Source: Balneolia bacterium (GTDB taxonomy: Bacteria > Bacteroidota > Rhodothermia > Balneolales > Cyclonatronaceae). From it: a stretch of DNA of 12,772 nt. Position 1 is the first letter of the stretch; each line of letters begins with the position of its first letter. The stretch covers positions 1-12,772 of the forward strand of contig PXDL01000150.1 of the NCBI GenBank assembly GCA_003566395.1, given 5' to 3'. Of the stretch, positions 7,143 to 12,772 are shown in pieces. The position numbers were made by a program, and so were the translations under genes. The notes under the pieces were generated by a model, which saw nothing but the letters and a program-made list of their open reading frames with translations, was not told the DNA's origin and made no database searches.

Positions 7143-7784
7143 ATGATTATCAACACCGATTATTCCAAAGTTCTGGCTGCAAAGCTGATTGAAATTAACG
7201 CCGTTGTGTTACGGCCTCATACCCCGTTCAAATGGACGTCGGGCTGGAATTCTCCCATTTATTGCGACAACCGCCTCACCCTGCGTTTTCCTGAATTACG
7301 GACATCCATAGCCGATCACCTGACCGACCACATTTCCTCTGAGTATCCCGGCACAGAAGTTATTGCCGGAACATCTACCGCAGGCATTCCCCATGCATCA
7401 TGGATAGCAGACCGGCTCAGCCTGCCGATGGCGTATGTGCGAAGCAAACCCAAGCAACACGGCACTACTAATCAGATTGAAGGCGGCATCAAAAAAGGCG
7501 AAAAAGCCGTCATTATTGAAGACCTGATCTCAACCGGAGAATCCGCCCTCTCGGTTGCCAAAGCGCTTGAGTTTGTAGGCGTTGAAGTTCAGGCTGTCTA
7601 TTCAATTTTCAGCTACGGATTTGATCAGGCCCTCGATAAGTTCAGCAACAAAAAGCTGCCCCTCCATTTTCTCACCGATTACAATACCCTCATCGGTATT
7701 GCCGTAAACAAGGGCAATGTAGAAGAAAAAGACCTCACGTTGCTCAATCAGTGGCGGAAAGAACCGGAAACCTGGCCACGTTAA
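7143..7784 (+). CDS. pyrE: Orotate phosphoribosyltransferase
   Basis: PyrE converts orotate and PRPP to orotidine 5'-monophosphate in de novo pyrimidine synthesis, in the cytoplasm as a dimer. The type I phosphoribosyltransferase motif VIIEDLISTGES is at 123-134. The flexible catalytic loop begins with YVRSKPKQHG (98-107), carrying the conserved lysines and His-Gly. The N-terminal part has FKWTSGWNSPIYCDNR (29-44), the family's orotate-site region. The length of 213 residues is typical and no residue appears missing. The ATG at 7143 sits in an AT-rich leader without Shine-Dalgarno. Other pyr genes are not nearby. The gene 39 bases downstream is unidentified and may share its transcript. Confidence 0.95.
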   Translation: MIINTDYSKVLAAKLIEINAVVLRPHTPFKWTSGWNSPIYCDNRLTLRFPELRTSIADHLTDHISSEYPGTEVIAGTSTAGIPHASWIADRLSLPMAYVRSKPKQHGTTNQIEGGIKKGEKAVIIEDLISTGESALSVAKALEFVGVEVQAVYSIFSYGFDQALDKFSNKKLPLHFLTDYNTLIGIAVNKGNVEEKDLTLLNQWRKEPETWPR

Positions 7785-7823
7785 TTACGATCGGCTCATT
7801 TCGGACCAATTAAAGCAGATACA

Positions 7824-8324
7824 ATGGCACAAGAATCAGATTCATCCGACGGGCAGGACGTCCGGTATTTTTGGGGAGCAGCCCGCATTCTGGCTCTTGG
7901 TACGCTTCAGCGGCTGCTTTACAACCGCAAGCGTTACGATCAGGACGTCATAGAAGAGCAGGAGTTTGCTCCCGAAATACTTTCTGAACGGACCGACGAA
8001 ATTATGCTGGATGTGATGGCCTACCGAAACGTGCGGAGCGCATTTTCCGGGTCCGGAAATCCGGCTCACGCTTCGGCAAGCCTGCTGCTGGTTCAGCGAA
8101 TCGGCAATCAGCTTTACACACTGCATCATGACCTGCTCGAAAGAGACGCCGCCGAACTGGTCACCATCATTCCGATCCTGGATGAAGAGCTGCGTATCTG
8201 GAACAACGATCCTCATTCGGATGCCCCTGACGATACCCCTTCGGCTTCAGAAGCCGACAGCACCCTGAAAAATCTATATCGTATTCAGGAACTGATTGAA
8301 TCACTGCCCGGCCGGACATACTGA
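7824..8324 (+). CDS. Uncharacterised helical protein between pyrE and miaB
   Basis: This 166-residue protein is not recognised. It appears soluble and mainly helical: there is no signal peptide, no convincing membrane segment and no cysteine. An aromatic and basic N-terminal segment (FWGAARILALGTLQRLLYNRKRYD, about 16-39) is followed by acidic helices and a central helix-rich part (about 55-125). A low-complexity Asp/Ser/Pro linker (about 128-145) precedes a final helix (LKNLYRIQELIESL). No catalytic motif, zinc ligand or nucleotide-binding loop is visible. Its codon usage resembles the neighbouring genes and it keeps an open frame of normal character, so it is very likely real. It lies 39 bases after pyrE, probably in the same transcript, and 120 bases before miaB. 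Function should not be inferred from that position. Confidence 0.72.
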   Translation: MAQESDSSDGQDVRYFWGAARILALGTLQRLLYNRKRYDQDVIEEQEFAPEILSERTDEIMLDVMAYRNVRSAFSGSGNPAHASASLLLVQRIGNQLYTLHHDLLERDAAELVTIIPILDEELRIWNNDPHSDAPDDTPSASEADSTLKNLYRIQELIESLPGRTY

Positions 8325-8420
8325 GCAACGGATTCCTTCACGTTCTCATCTGCTATCACACCGCAAACTCCACCATATTTCCATGACCGCCCCGATGATG
8401 CCATTGGGCCGGAAAATTCG

Positions 8421-8428
8421 TATTTTTG
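8421..8428 (+). promoter_or_regulatory. Candidate -7 element upstream of miaB
   Basis: TATTTTTG matches the TAnnTTTG consensus fully and is identical to the -7 boxes of cinA and pgsA. No TTTG occurs 19-21 bases upstream; that area instead holds a possible hairpin CCCGATG-ATGC-CATTGGG (8391-8408, one G-T pair). The predicted transcript start, about 8432, lies after this element and just before miaB. Confidence 0.45.
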
Positions 8429-8444
8429 GAAGTTCACAAAGAAA

Positions 8445-9848
8445 TTGATTACACCTGAAAAAGACAACACCTTGGATTCCAAGACTTATTTCATAGAAAC
8501 CTACGGCTGTCAGATGAACTTCGCCGACTCCGAGATCGTGAATTCCATCATGATCGAACAGGGTCATAAAGCAGCCGATACGCCCGAAAACGCCGATATC
8601 ATATTTGTAAACACGTGCTCAATCCGCGACAATGCGGAAAGGCGTGTTTGGGACCGGCTTAAATATTTCCGTTCACTTCGCACACGTAAACAACAGAATA
8701 AAACGGTGGGCGTGCTGGGCTGTATGGCCGAGCGTATCCGTGAGAAGTTTCTGGATGAGGAAAAACTGGTGGATTTGGTTGTGGGCCCCGACGCTTACCG
8801 GGATATTCCCAACCTGCTTGAGCAGGTCGAAGACGGCCGCAAAGCCGTAAACGTGTTGCTCTCTCTCGAAGAAACCTACGCCGATATTGCGCCGGTTCGT
8901 ACCACGGGAAACGGTGTATCCGCCTTTGTTTCTATCATGCGCGGCTGTGACAACATGTGTTCATTTTGCGTGGTCCCTTTTACCAGAGGCCGGGAACGCA
9001 GCCGCTCTGCCGACAGCATCATCAGTGAAATCACGGCCCTTAGCGAACAGAATTACAAAGAAGTCACCCTTCTTGGCCAGAACGTAAATTCATATAACGA
9101 CAACGGTACCACCTTTGCTCAGCTCATGTATCGGGCCTGCCAGGTGAACCCGGAGATGCGTATTCGTTTCTCCACGTCCCATCCAAAGGATTTCCCTGAT
9201 GAGCTGCTTTCTATCATTAACGAGCAGCCAAATATTTGCAACTACATTCACATTCCGGCTCAATCCGGTAACAGCGAGCTTCTCAAAAAAATGCGCCGGC
9301 CTTATACCCGTGAAGAGTACCTCGTGCTTATAGATCGGATGCGTGAACTTATTCCGGGGGTCGCTCTTTCCACCGATATTATCACCGGTTTCTGTGGCGA
9401 AACTGAAGACCAGCACCGGGATACGCTCTCACTGATGGAAACCGTCAATTACGATCTGGCCTATATGTTCGCCTACTCCGAACGGGAGCGAACCCTGGCC
9501 CATCGCAAATATGAAGACGATATCCCTGAAGAAGTGAAAAAACGACGCCTGAGTGAAATCATCGACTTGCAGATGAAGAATCAGGAAGCACAGAACGCCA
9601 AAGAAGTCGGCAAAACGCATCTTGTACTGGTGGAAGGTCCGAGTAAGCGCGATGAAAACCAGTTGTGCGGGCGCACCGATACCAACAAAATGGTCGTTTT
9701 TGATCGCAAAGATCTTGAGCGGGGGGATTATGCCGCCGTTCGCATTACCTCTCATACAGCTGCCACGTTGAAGGGTGATGTACTGCACAAAAGCTCCATT
9801 CAGGAATTTCAGCAGCATAGTGCAGCTCCTGTACTACAGCATGCCTGA
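8445..9848 (+). CDS. miaB: tRNA-2-methylthio-N6-dimethylallyladenosine synthase
   Basis: MiaB is a radical-SAM methylthiotransferase that adds the 2-methylthio group to N6-isopentenyladenosine at position 37 of tRNAs. The N-terminal domain has the three ligands of the auxiliary 4Fe-4S cluster: Cys22 (ETYGCQMNFADSE), Cys58 (NTCSIRDNAE) and Cys93 (GCMAE). The radical-SAM motif Cys168-x3-Cys172-x2-Cys175 (RGCDNMCSFC) follows, with the typical VPFTRGRERSR. The last 80 or so residues resemble the TRAM RNA-binding domain. No ATG precedes Cys22 in frame, so the start is non-ATG: TTG at 8445 (467 residues) or TTG at 8472 (458 residues, MDSKTYFIETYGC, closer to the usual family N-terminus). The longer form is given. 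The gene begins the cluster with the AAA+ activator, lptE and TPR genes. MtaB-type relatives are less likely given the Cys22-QMN sequence. Confidence 0.94.
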   Translation: MITPEKDNTLDSKTYFIETYGCQMNFADSEIVNSIMIEQGHKAADTPENADIIFVNTCSIRDNAERRVWDRLKYFRSLRTRKQQNKTVGVLGCMAERIREKFLDEEKLVDLVVGPDAYRDIPNLLEQVEDGRKAVNVLLSLEETYADIAPVRTTGNGVSAFVSIMRGCDNMCSFCVVPFTRGRERSRSADSIISEITALSEQNYKEVTLLGQNVNSYNDNGTTFAQLMYRACQVNPEMRIRFSTSHPKDFPDELLSIINEQPNICNYIHIPAQSGNSELLKKMRRPYTREEYLVLIDRMRELIPGVALSTDIITGFCGETEDQHRDTLSLMETVNYDLAYMFAYSERERTLAHRKYEDDIPEEVKKRRLSEIIDLQMKNQEAQNAKEVGKTHLVLVEGPSKRDENQLCGRTDTNKMVVFDRKDLERGDYAAVRITSHTAATLKGDVLHKSSIQEFQQHSAAPVLQHA

Positions 9849-9896
9849 CGGCCGTTCATGGCAGTCGCTATTGTATATTAACGCAACATTAGATCT

Positions 9897-11222
9897 ATGA
9901 ACGCCGATATCCAGAAAGTTCAGGAAAAATTCGGACTGATTGGCCAATCTGATGCCCTCCAGCGGGTGCTCGAGAAATGCTACCTGGTAGCTCCAACGAA
10001 AATCAATATTCTGCTTAGCGGTGAAAGCGGGGTCGGCAAGGATGTAATGGCACGTGTGCTGCACGGCCTCAGCGAACGAAAAGATAAAAGGCTGGTGATA
10101 GTCAATTGCGGCGCTATACCGGAGGGAATCATTGAAAGCGAGCTTTTCGGTCATGAAAAAGGATCCTTTACCGGAGCCGATCATACGCGCCAGGGCTATT
10201 TTGAAATGGCCGACGGCGGCACCATTTTTCTTGATGAAATCGGCGACACCCCGAAGAATGTGCAGGTAAAACTTTTGCGCATCCTTGAAAACGGCGAATA
10301 TTACCGGGTAGGTTCAAGTGAAGTCCGACGGACCGATGTCCGCATTATTACCGCCACCAACCGCGACCTCTGGGACGATGTGCAGCACGGACATTTCCGT
10401 GAAGACCTTTATTACCGTCTCGATACGGTCACCATTCACATCCCGCCGCTGCGCAACCGCCGGGAAGACATCCCCCTCATTTTCAGAAGTTTTGTGGAAG
10501 AGTTCGCCCGTAAGTATGATTCGGTATTCCAGGGCTTTTCGGACGACGCACGCGAGCTGCTTGTTTCCTACCGCTGGCCCGGGAATATCCGTGAGCTTCG
10601 CAGCGTGGCCGAACAGCTTGTTGTGCTGGAGCGGTCACAGTTTGTAACGGCGGAAAAGCTCCAGAAATATCTTAAGGGCCGCCAGCATACCGGGTCGGCC
10701 GATAATCTCCCGATGGCTATTTCTGTGGGAGACAAACAGCATCGCAGTAGCGGAAACGGCCTCAGCGATCAGGAGCGAGAGCTTCTCTACCGCGCCATGA
10801 TAGACCTTAGGTCCGAAATTTCGGACATGAAAAAGATGCTCGGATCCTTTATCTATAATCAGATGGGGCGAGAGGACAAAAGTTCCCGCGCCCTGCCTCT
10901 GCTGAGCGCACCGGGCCGCTCCGACGACAAACCCACACCCGAAGATCTTGTCCATAATTCAGGTGATGTCCCGTTGGGTGTCAAGCGCGATTCGCTGCAT
11001 CAAAGTACCGATGCCCAGCATGAAGATATTGAGGAAGAGCCGCAGCTTATGGATTACTTCCGGGGGATGGATACCATCCCGTCGGTTGAAGACGCGGAGA
11101 AATTTCTCATCAAACTTGCCCTTGAACGATTTGAGGGCAACCGTCGGAAAGCTGCCGAAACCCTCGGCATGAGTGAGCGAACCCTGTATCGTAAACTCGA
11201 CCAATACGGACTCATAAACTAA
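9897..11222 (+). CDS. Sigma-54-type AAA+ transcriptional activator without receiver domain
   Basis: The 441-residue protein starts almost directly with the sigma-54 activator AAA+ domain. It has Walker A GESGVGKD (42-49), ESELFGHEKGSFTGA (80-94) containing the sigma-54 contact loop as GSFTGA in place of GAFTGA, Walker B TIFLDE (109-114), an arginine-rich FREDLYYRLDTVTIHIPPLRNRREDIP region and WPGNIREL. A Fis-type helix-turn-helix ends the protein (NRRKAAETLGMSERTLYRKL, about 415-434). There is no N-terminal receiver, PAS or GAF domain, so phosphorelay control is unlikely; PspF-like control by a protein partner or by level is possible. Between AAA+ and HTH lies an unusually long linker (about 265-395) with a coiled-coil-like part (SDQERELLYRAMIDLRSEISDMKKML) and low-complexity sequence. 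It is 48 bases after miaB and 9 bases before lptE. Its regulon is unknown. Confidence 0.9.
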   Translation: MNADIQKVQEKFGLIGQSDALQRVLEKCYLVAPTKINILLSGESGVGKDVMARVLHGLSERKDKRLVIVNCGAIPEGIIESELFGHEKGSFTGADHTRQGYFEMADGGTIFLDEIGDTPKNVQVKLLRILENGEYYRVGSSEVRRTDVRIITATNRDLWDDVQHGHFREDLYYRLDTVTIHIPPLRNRREDIPLIFRSFVEEFARKYDSVFQGFSDDARELLVSYRWPGNIRELRSVAEQLVVLERSQFVTAEKLQKYLKGRQHTGSADNLPMAISVGDKQHRSSGNGLSDQERELLYRAMIDLRSEISDMKKMLGSFIYNQMGREDKSSRALPLLSAPGRSDDKPTPEDLVHNSGDVPLGVKRDSLHQSTDAQHEDIEEEPQLMDYFRGMDTIPSVEDAEKFLIKLALERFEGNRRKAAETLGMSERTLYRKLDQYGLIN

Positions 11223-11231
11223 GCTTTAATT

Positions 11232-11756
11232 ATGGTCCGTGTTTTGATGAAGCTGCGGGTTCTTATTTGGGTTATGGTACTGCCGGCCGGGCTTACTTCC
11301 TGCCTTTCATACAGTTTCACCGGTGTTTCCATTCCTTCCGATGTGAGCACCATATACATTCCCTTCTTTGCGGATAACTCCAGCTCGGGCCTGGGCTTTT
11401 TGTCCGAAGACCTGAACGAAGCTCTTGTTAATCGTTTTGTGAATCAGAGCAGGCTGCGACTGTCTTCCAATCCCAATGAGGCCGATATCGTGCTCGACGG
11501 CACCATAATCAACTACCGGAATCGTCCGTTCAGCGTGGCCGGTGAGCAGCGGACAGACCTGAACCGGGTTGAAGTAACCGTTCGGGCCTCCTTCAAATAC
11601 AGGACGGAAGACGAACCGGAATGGGATCGTAGCTTTAACGGCGTTTTTGAATTCGATCCCAACGAAAACCCCATTGACGGAGAACGCGAAGCTGCCCTTG
11701 AGGCCATGCAGCGAATTGCCCGGAATATGTTCAATGATGCACTTGGCGCCTGGTAA
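11232..11756 (+). CDS. lptE: LptE-like LPS-assembly lipoprotein
   Basis: LptE is an outer-membrane lipoprotein that plugs and supports the LptD barrel during LPS insertion. The N-terminus is a lipoprotein signal peptide: basic start, hydrophobic LIWVMVLPAG, then lipobox LTSC with Cys24 as the acylation site. The mature protein begins CLSYSFTGVSIPSDVSTIYIPFFADNSS, matching the Bacteroidota LptE pattern of a YSFTG-like start followed by an 'I-x-I-P-F-F-x-N' strand. Central residues (SRLRLSSNPNEADIVLDGTI) and the beta-rich remainder also agree with that family. Length, 174 residues, is normal. A second ATG at 11247 (MKLRVLIW) would give an equally good signal peptide of 18 residues. The gene is 9 bases after the activator gene and so probably in the same transcript. 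LptD is not in the window. The family's sequence conservation is low, so the call rests on the pattern together with gene order. Confidence 0.82.
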   Translation: MVRVLMKLRVLIWVMVLPAGLTSCLSYSFTGVSIPSDVSTIYIPFFADNSSSGLGFLSEDLNEALVNRFVNQSRLRLSSNPNEADIVLDGTIINYRNRPFSVAGEQRTDLNRVEVTVRASFKYRTEDEPEWDRSFNGVFEFDPNENPIDGEREAALEAMQRIARNMFNDALGAW

Positions 11757-11761
11757 GCTCT

Positions 11762-11783
11762 CCTGAAAGTTTATCACTTCGGG
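11762..11783 (+). terminator. Possible hairpin after lptE
   Basis: CCTG-A-AAGT and ACTT-CGGG can pair (one bulged A, one G-T pair) around a five-base loop, starting six bases after the lptE stop. No T-run follows directly, only ATTTATATATT nine or so bases on. It may mark the end of the miaB-lptE transcript before the TPR gene's own promoter. Confidence 0.3.
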
Positions 11784-11794
11784 CGCATTTATAT

Positions 11795-11826
11795 ATTGAA
11801 CCCAAAGGCAATTTTGTCGATTTTTG
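11795..11826 (+). promoter_or_regulatory. Candidate promoter of the TPR gene
   Basis: ATTG (11795-11798), 20 bases, then GATTTTTG (11819-11826). Each box differs from the Bacteroidota consensus by one base and the spacing is ideal. The -7 box ends only four bases before the ATG at 11831, so the transcript would be leaderless or nearly so. Confidence 0.45.
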
Positions 11827-11830
11827 CGGA

Positions 11831-12439
11831 ATGATTTCTTTTCCCTTTAAACTGCCTGATTCCCTTAAAAGTCATCTGGAGCTTTTCGAGAAAGAGCCCG
11901 AAAAGGCCATCGGTATGCTTGAACGGCACCTCAGACGCAGAGGTAATGACGCCGTGGGGTATTTTTTACTCGGCTGGTTTCACCTTCAGACCGATAACAA
12001 AGACAAAGCCCTATACTACGCCGGCATGGCGCGGACTTTCGCACCCGGCTCACCCTTCTTTCACTATCTGCCCTATTATTTTCAGCATCCGCGCACCTTC
12101 GATGCCTGGGTGCCCGGTGAACAAAGCAGCAGACAGCCGGCCATGAAGTCGGGGCGATCGGCTAACCGGTTTTTCCTTGATATCGACTCTCTTATCTCAC
12201 GGTTATCAAACCCCGATGCAAAACGAATCCGGCTCGATCAGCTTCCGGAAAAAGATCTGACTCACGCTCCGCTAAAAAACGGAGACGATATAGCAACGCC
12301 CACGCTTGCCAAGATCTATGAGGAGCAAAAACAGTACAAAGCCGCCATCAGAGTCTATGAAGCGTTGATTGAGTCAAAACCGGAACACAAAATGCAGTAC
12401 GAAGAAGAAATCAACCGTCTGCAGGGGATGATACGGTAG
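11831..12439 (+). CDS. Tetratricopeptide-repeat protein of the miaB-lptE cluster
   Basis: The 202-residue protein has TPR-like helix pairs at both ends. The first is at about 39-72 (DAVGYFLLGWFHLQTDNKDKALYYAGMARTFAP). The second, at about 155-185, is a near-textbook repeat (ATPTLAKIYEEQKQYKAAIRVYEALIESKPE) followed by a charged helix (MQYEEEINRL). The middle (about 85-150) is low in recognisable structure. No signal peptide or membrane segment is seen, so it should be cytoplasmic and probably serves protein-protein contacts. From general knowledge, a small TPR protein with this C-terminal repeat often follows lptE and precedes secG in Bacteroidota-group genomes; its role there is not established. 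Here it is 74 bases after lptE and may have its own promoter. The ATG at 11831 is the only reasonable start. Confidence 0.78.
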   Translation: MISFPFKLPDSLKSHLELFEKEPEKAIGMLERHLRRRGNDAVGYFLLGWFHLQTDNKDKALYYAGMARTFAPGSPFFHYLPYYFQHPRTFDAWVPGEQSSRQPAMKSGRSANRFFLDIDSLISRLSNPDAKRIRLDQLPEKDLTHAPLKNGDDIATPTLAKIYEEQKQYKAAIRVYEALIESKPEHKMQYEEEINRLQGMIR

Positions 12440-12471
12440 GAATTCTTGGTTTTACACCGGCACCGGTATGC

Positions 12472-12505
12472 TTTAGAATGGTTAAAGCCTGGGTTCGATT
12501 CTAAA
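12472..12505. repeat. Perfect 8-base inverted repeat
   Basis: TTTAGAAT (12472-12479) and ATTCTAAA (12498-12505) are exact reverse complements, separated by 18 bases that contain GGTTAAAGCC. No T-run follows, so it is not a standard terminator of the TPR gene, which ends 32 bases earlier. Confidence 0.55.
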
Positions 12506-12589
12506 TTATCGCAAAAGTGCGCCCCCTTCTTTACTCTGTGACGTTTTTTATGTGAGAAGCTTTTTAAGAATATGTACTCTAATGGCGCT

Positions 12590-12597
12590 TATTTTTG
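12590..12597 (+). promoter_or_regulatory. Candidate -7 element near the right edge
   Basis: TATTTTTG is identical to the -7 boxes of cinA and pgsA. No TTTG lies 19-21 bases upstream. An ATG (12604) follows six bases later and opens a frame to the window edge. Confidence 0.35.
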
Positions 12598-12603
12598 GGT
12601 GTG

Positions 12604-12772
12604 ATGCATATACATGATTTAGAAGTCGAAATAGACATCTTTTACCTTTTGTGCGGACAAAAGGGTTCCAAAAACCGCCGGCTGGAAAAAATGGCTAAAC
12701 CCCGTTACGTTCCGCTAAAAGAAACCAATGCTCCCCATCTCTCTTTTAGCAATTTGAAAAACTGTCCAACAC
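12604..12772 (+). CDS. Possible partial open frame at the right edge, unidentified
   Basis: From ATG at 12604 a frame of 56 codons stays open to the edge. It begins MHIHDLEVEIDIFYLLCGQ and later includes KMAKPRYVPLKETN. An internal ATG (12691) would start at MAKPRYVPL. Nothing is recognised; it does not look like SecG, which would be hydrophobic. A 56-codon open stretch is not rare by chance, and two perfect inverted repeats lie inside it, so it may be non-coding or part of a mobile element. Confidence 0.22.
   Translation, partial: MHIHDLEVEIDIFYLLCGQKGSKNRRLEKMAKPRYVPLKETNAPHLSFSNLKNCPT
12645..12664. repeat. Perfect 8-base hairpin with GCGG loop
   Basis: CCTTTTGT (12645-12652) and ACAAAAGG (12657-12664) pair perfectly around a four-base GCGG loop, the tightest hairpin in the window. 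Neither strand has a T-run directly after it. Confidence 0.6.
12714..12750. repeat. Perfect 9-base inverted repeat
   Basis: GCTAAAAGA (12714-12722) and TCTTTTAGC (12742-12750) are exact reverse complements with a 19-base spacer. It ends 22 bases from the window edge. Confidence 0.6.

Larger units (their letters stand above)
12440..12772 (+). other. Structured right-end region without a recognised gene
   Basis: No recognisable complete gene is found in these 333 bases. There are three perfect inverted repeats (12472-12505, 12645-12664, 12714-12750), two small ones (ACCGG-CA-CCGGT at 12456-12467 and CGCA-AAAG-TGCG at 12510-12521), a perfect -7 promoter box (12590-12597) and a short frame open to the edge from 12604. 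A GGGTTCGATTCT at 12491-12502 resembles a tRNA T-loop, but no tRNA can be folded around it. The region is more AT-rich in appearance than the genes before it. Confidence 0.5.

Noticed and set aside
9429..9818. 129-codon minus-strand open frame opposite miaB
   Set aside because: It is the antisense shadow of the conserved C-terminal part of MiaB and has no recognisable motif.
12456..12473. Sigma-54 promoter-like GGCAC...TGCTT
   Set aside because: The distance between GG and GC is nine bases, while sigma-54 promoters need a strict ten, and no gene of evident relevance follows.
12486..12510. tRNA-like GGGTTCGATTCT
   Set aside because: The flanking bases do not form the T-stem, and no acceptor, D or anticodon arm can be placed upstream.
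12763..12772. Integron attC-like GTCCAAC at the right edge
   Set aside because: A seven-base degenerate match is expected by chance several times in this window, and no partner GTTRRRY site or integrase is seen.
1..12772. CRISPR array, toxin-antitoxin pair, prophage or defence island
   Set aside because: No regularly spaced direct repeats, no small overlapping toxin-type gene pair, and no phage or nuclease motifs were seen on either strand.

Overview
The window reads as ordinary chromosomal housekeeping DNA from a member of the Bacteroidota/Balneolota/Rhodothermota group (the FCB superphylum). Three things support this. First, the order miaB, sigma-54-type activator, lptE-like lipoprotein, TPR protein is, from general knowledge, a recurring cluster in these phyla. 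Second, two intergenic promoters fit the Bacteroidota consensus (TTTG, 19-20 bases, TAnnTTTG) exactly. Third, start codons mostly lack a Shine-Dalgarno sequence and follow AT-rich leaders. Assignment to Balneolota/Rhodothermota rather than Bacteroidota proper is an inference from the moderate GC content and the general look of the proteins.

Layout. Positions 1-620 (minus) hold the 5' part of a SAM-dependent methyltransferase cut by the left edge. A 315-base gap follows, then a Fur-family regulator (plus). Converging on fur with only 11 bases between is a minus-strand unit read as cinA, then an outer-membrane TonB-receptor-like barrel (ATGA overlap with cinA), then ftsX. A 137-base divergent control region (5686-5822) carries back-to-back consensus promoters for cinA and for pgsA-pgpA. 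Those two genes overlap and encode consecutive steps of phosphatidylglycerol synthesis. After a 236-base leader come pyrE and an unrecognised helical protein. Next is miaB, an AAA+ activator without receiver domain, an LptE-like lipoprotein and a TPR protein. The last 333 bases hold no recognisable gene but contain three perfect inverted repeats and a short open frame running off the right edge.

How the genes fit together. Several contribute to the envelope: pgsA/pgpA make the phospholipid PG, LptE helps place LPS in the outer membrane, FtsX acts at the septum, and the barrel sits in the outer membrane. Others serve nucleotide or cofactor metabolism (pyrE, the NMN-deamidase half of CinA) and tRNA modification (MiaB). 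No CRISPR array, rRNA, tRNA, phage gene or recognisable transposase was found.

The window does not contain an obvious new defence or biosynthetic system. The observations most worth a second look are the promoter-next-to-start-codon arrangement at several genes, the coupling of cinA to an outer-membrane barrel, the unknown gene between pyrE and miaB, and the structured, apparently secG-less right end.
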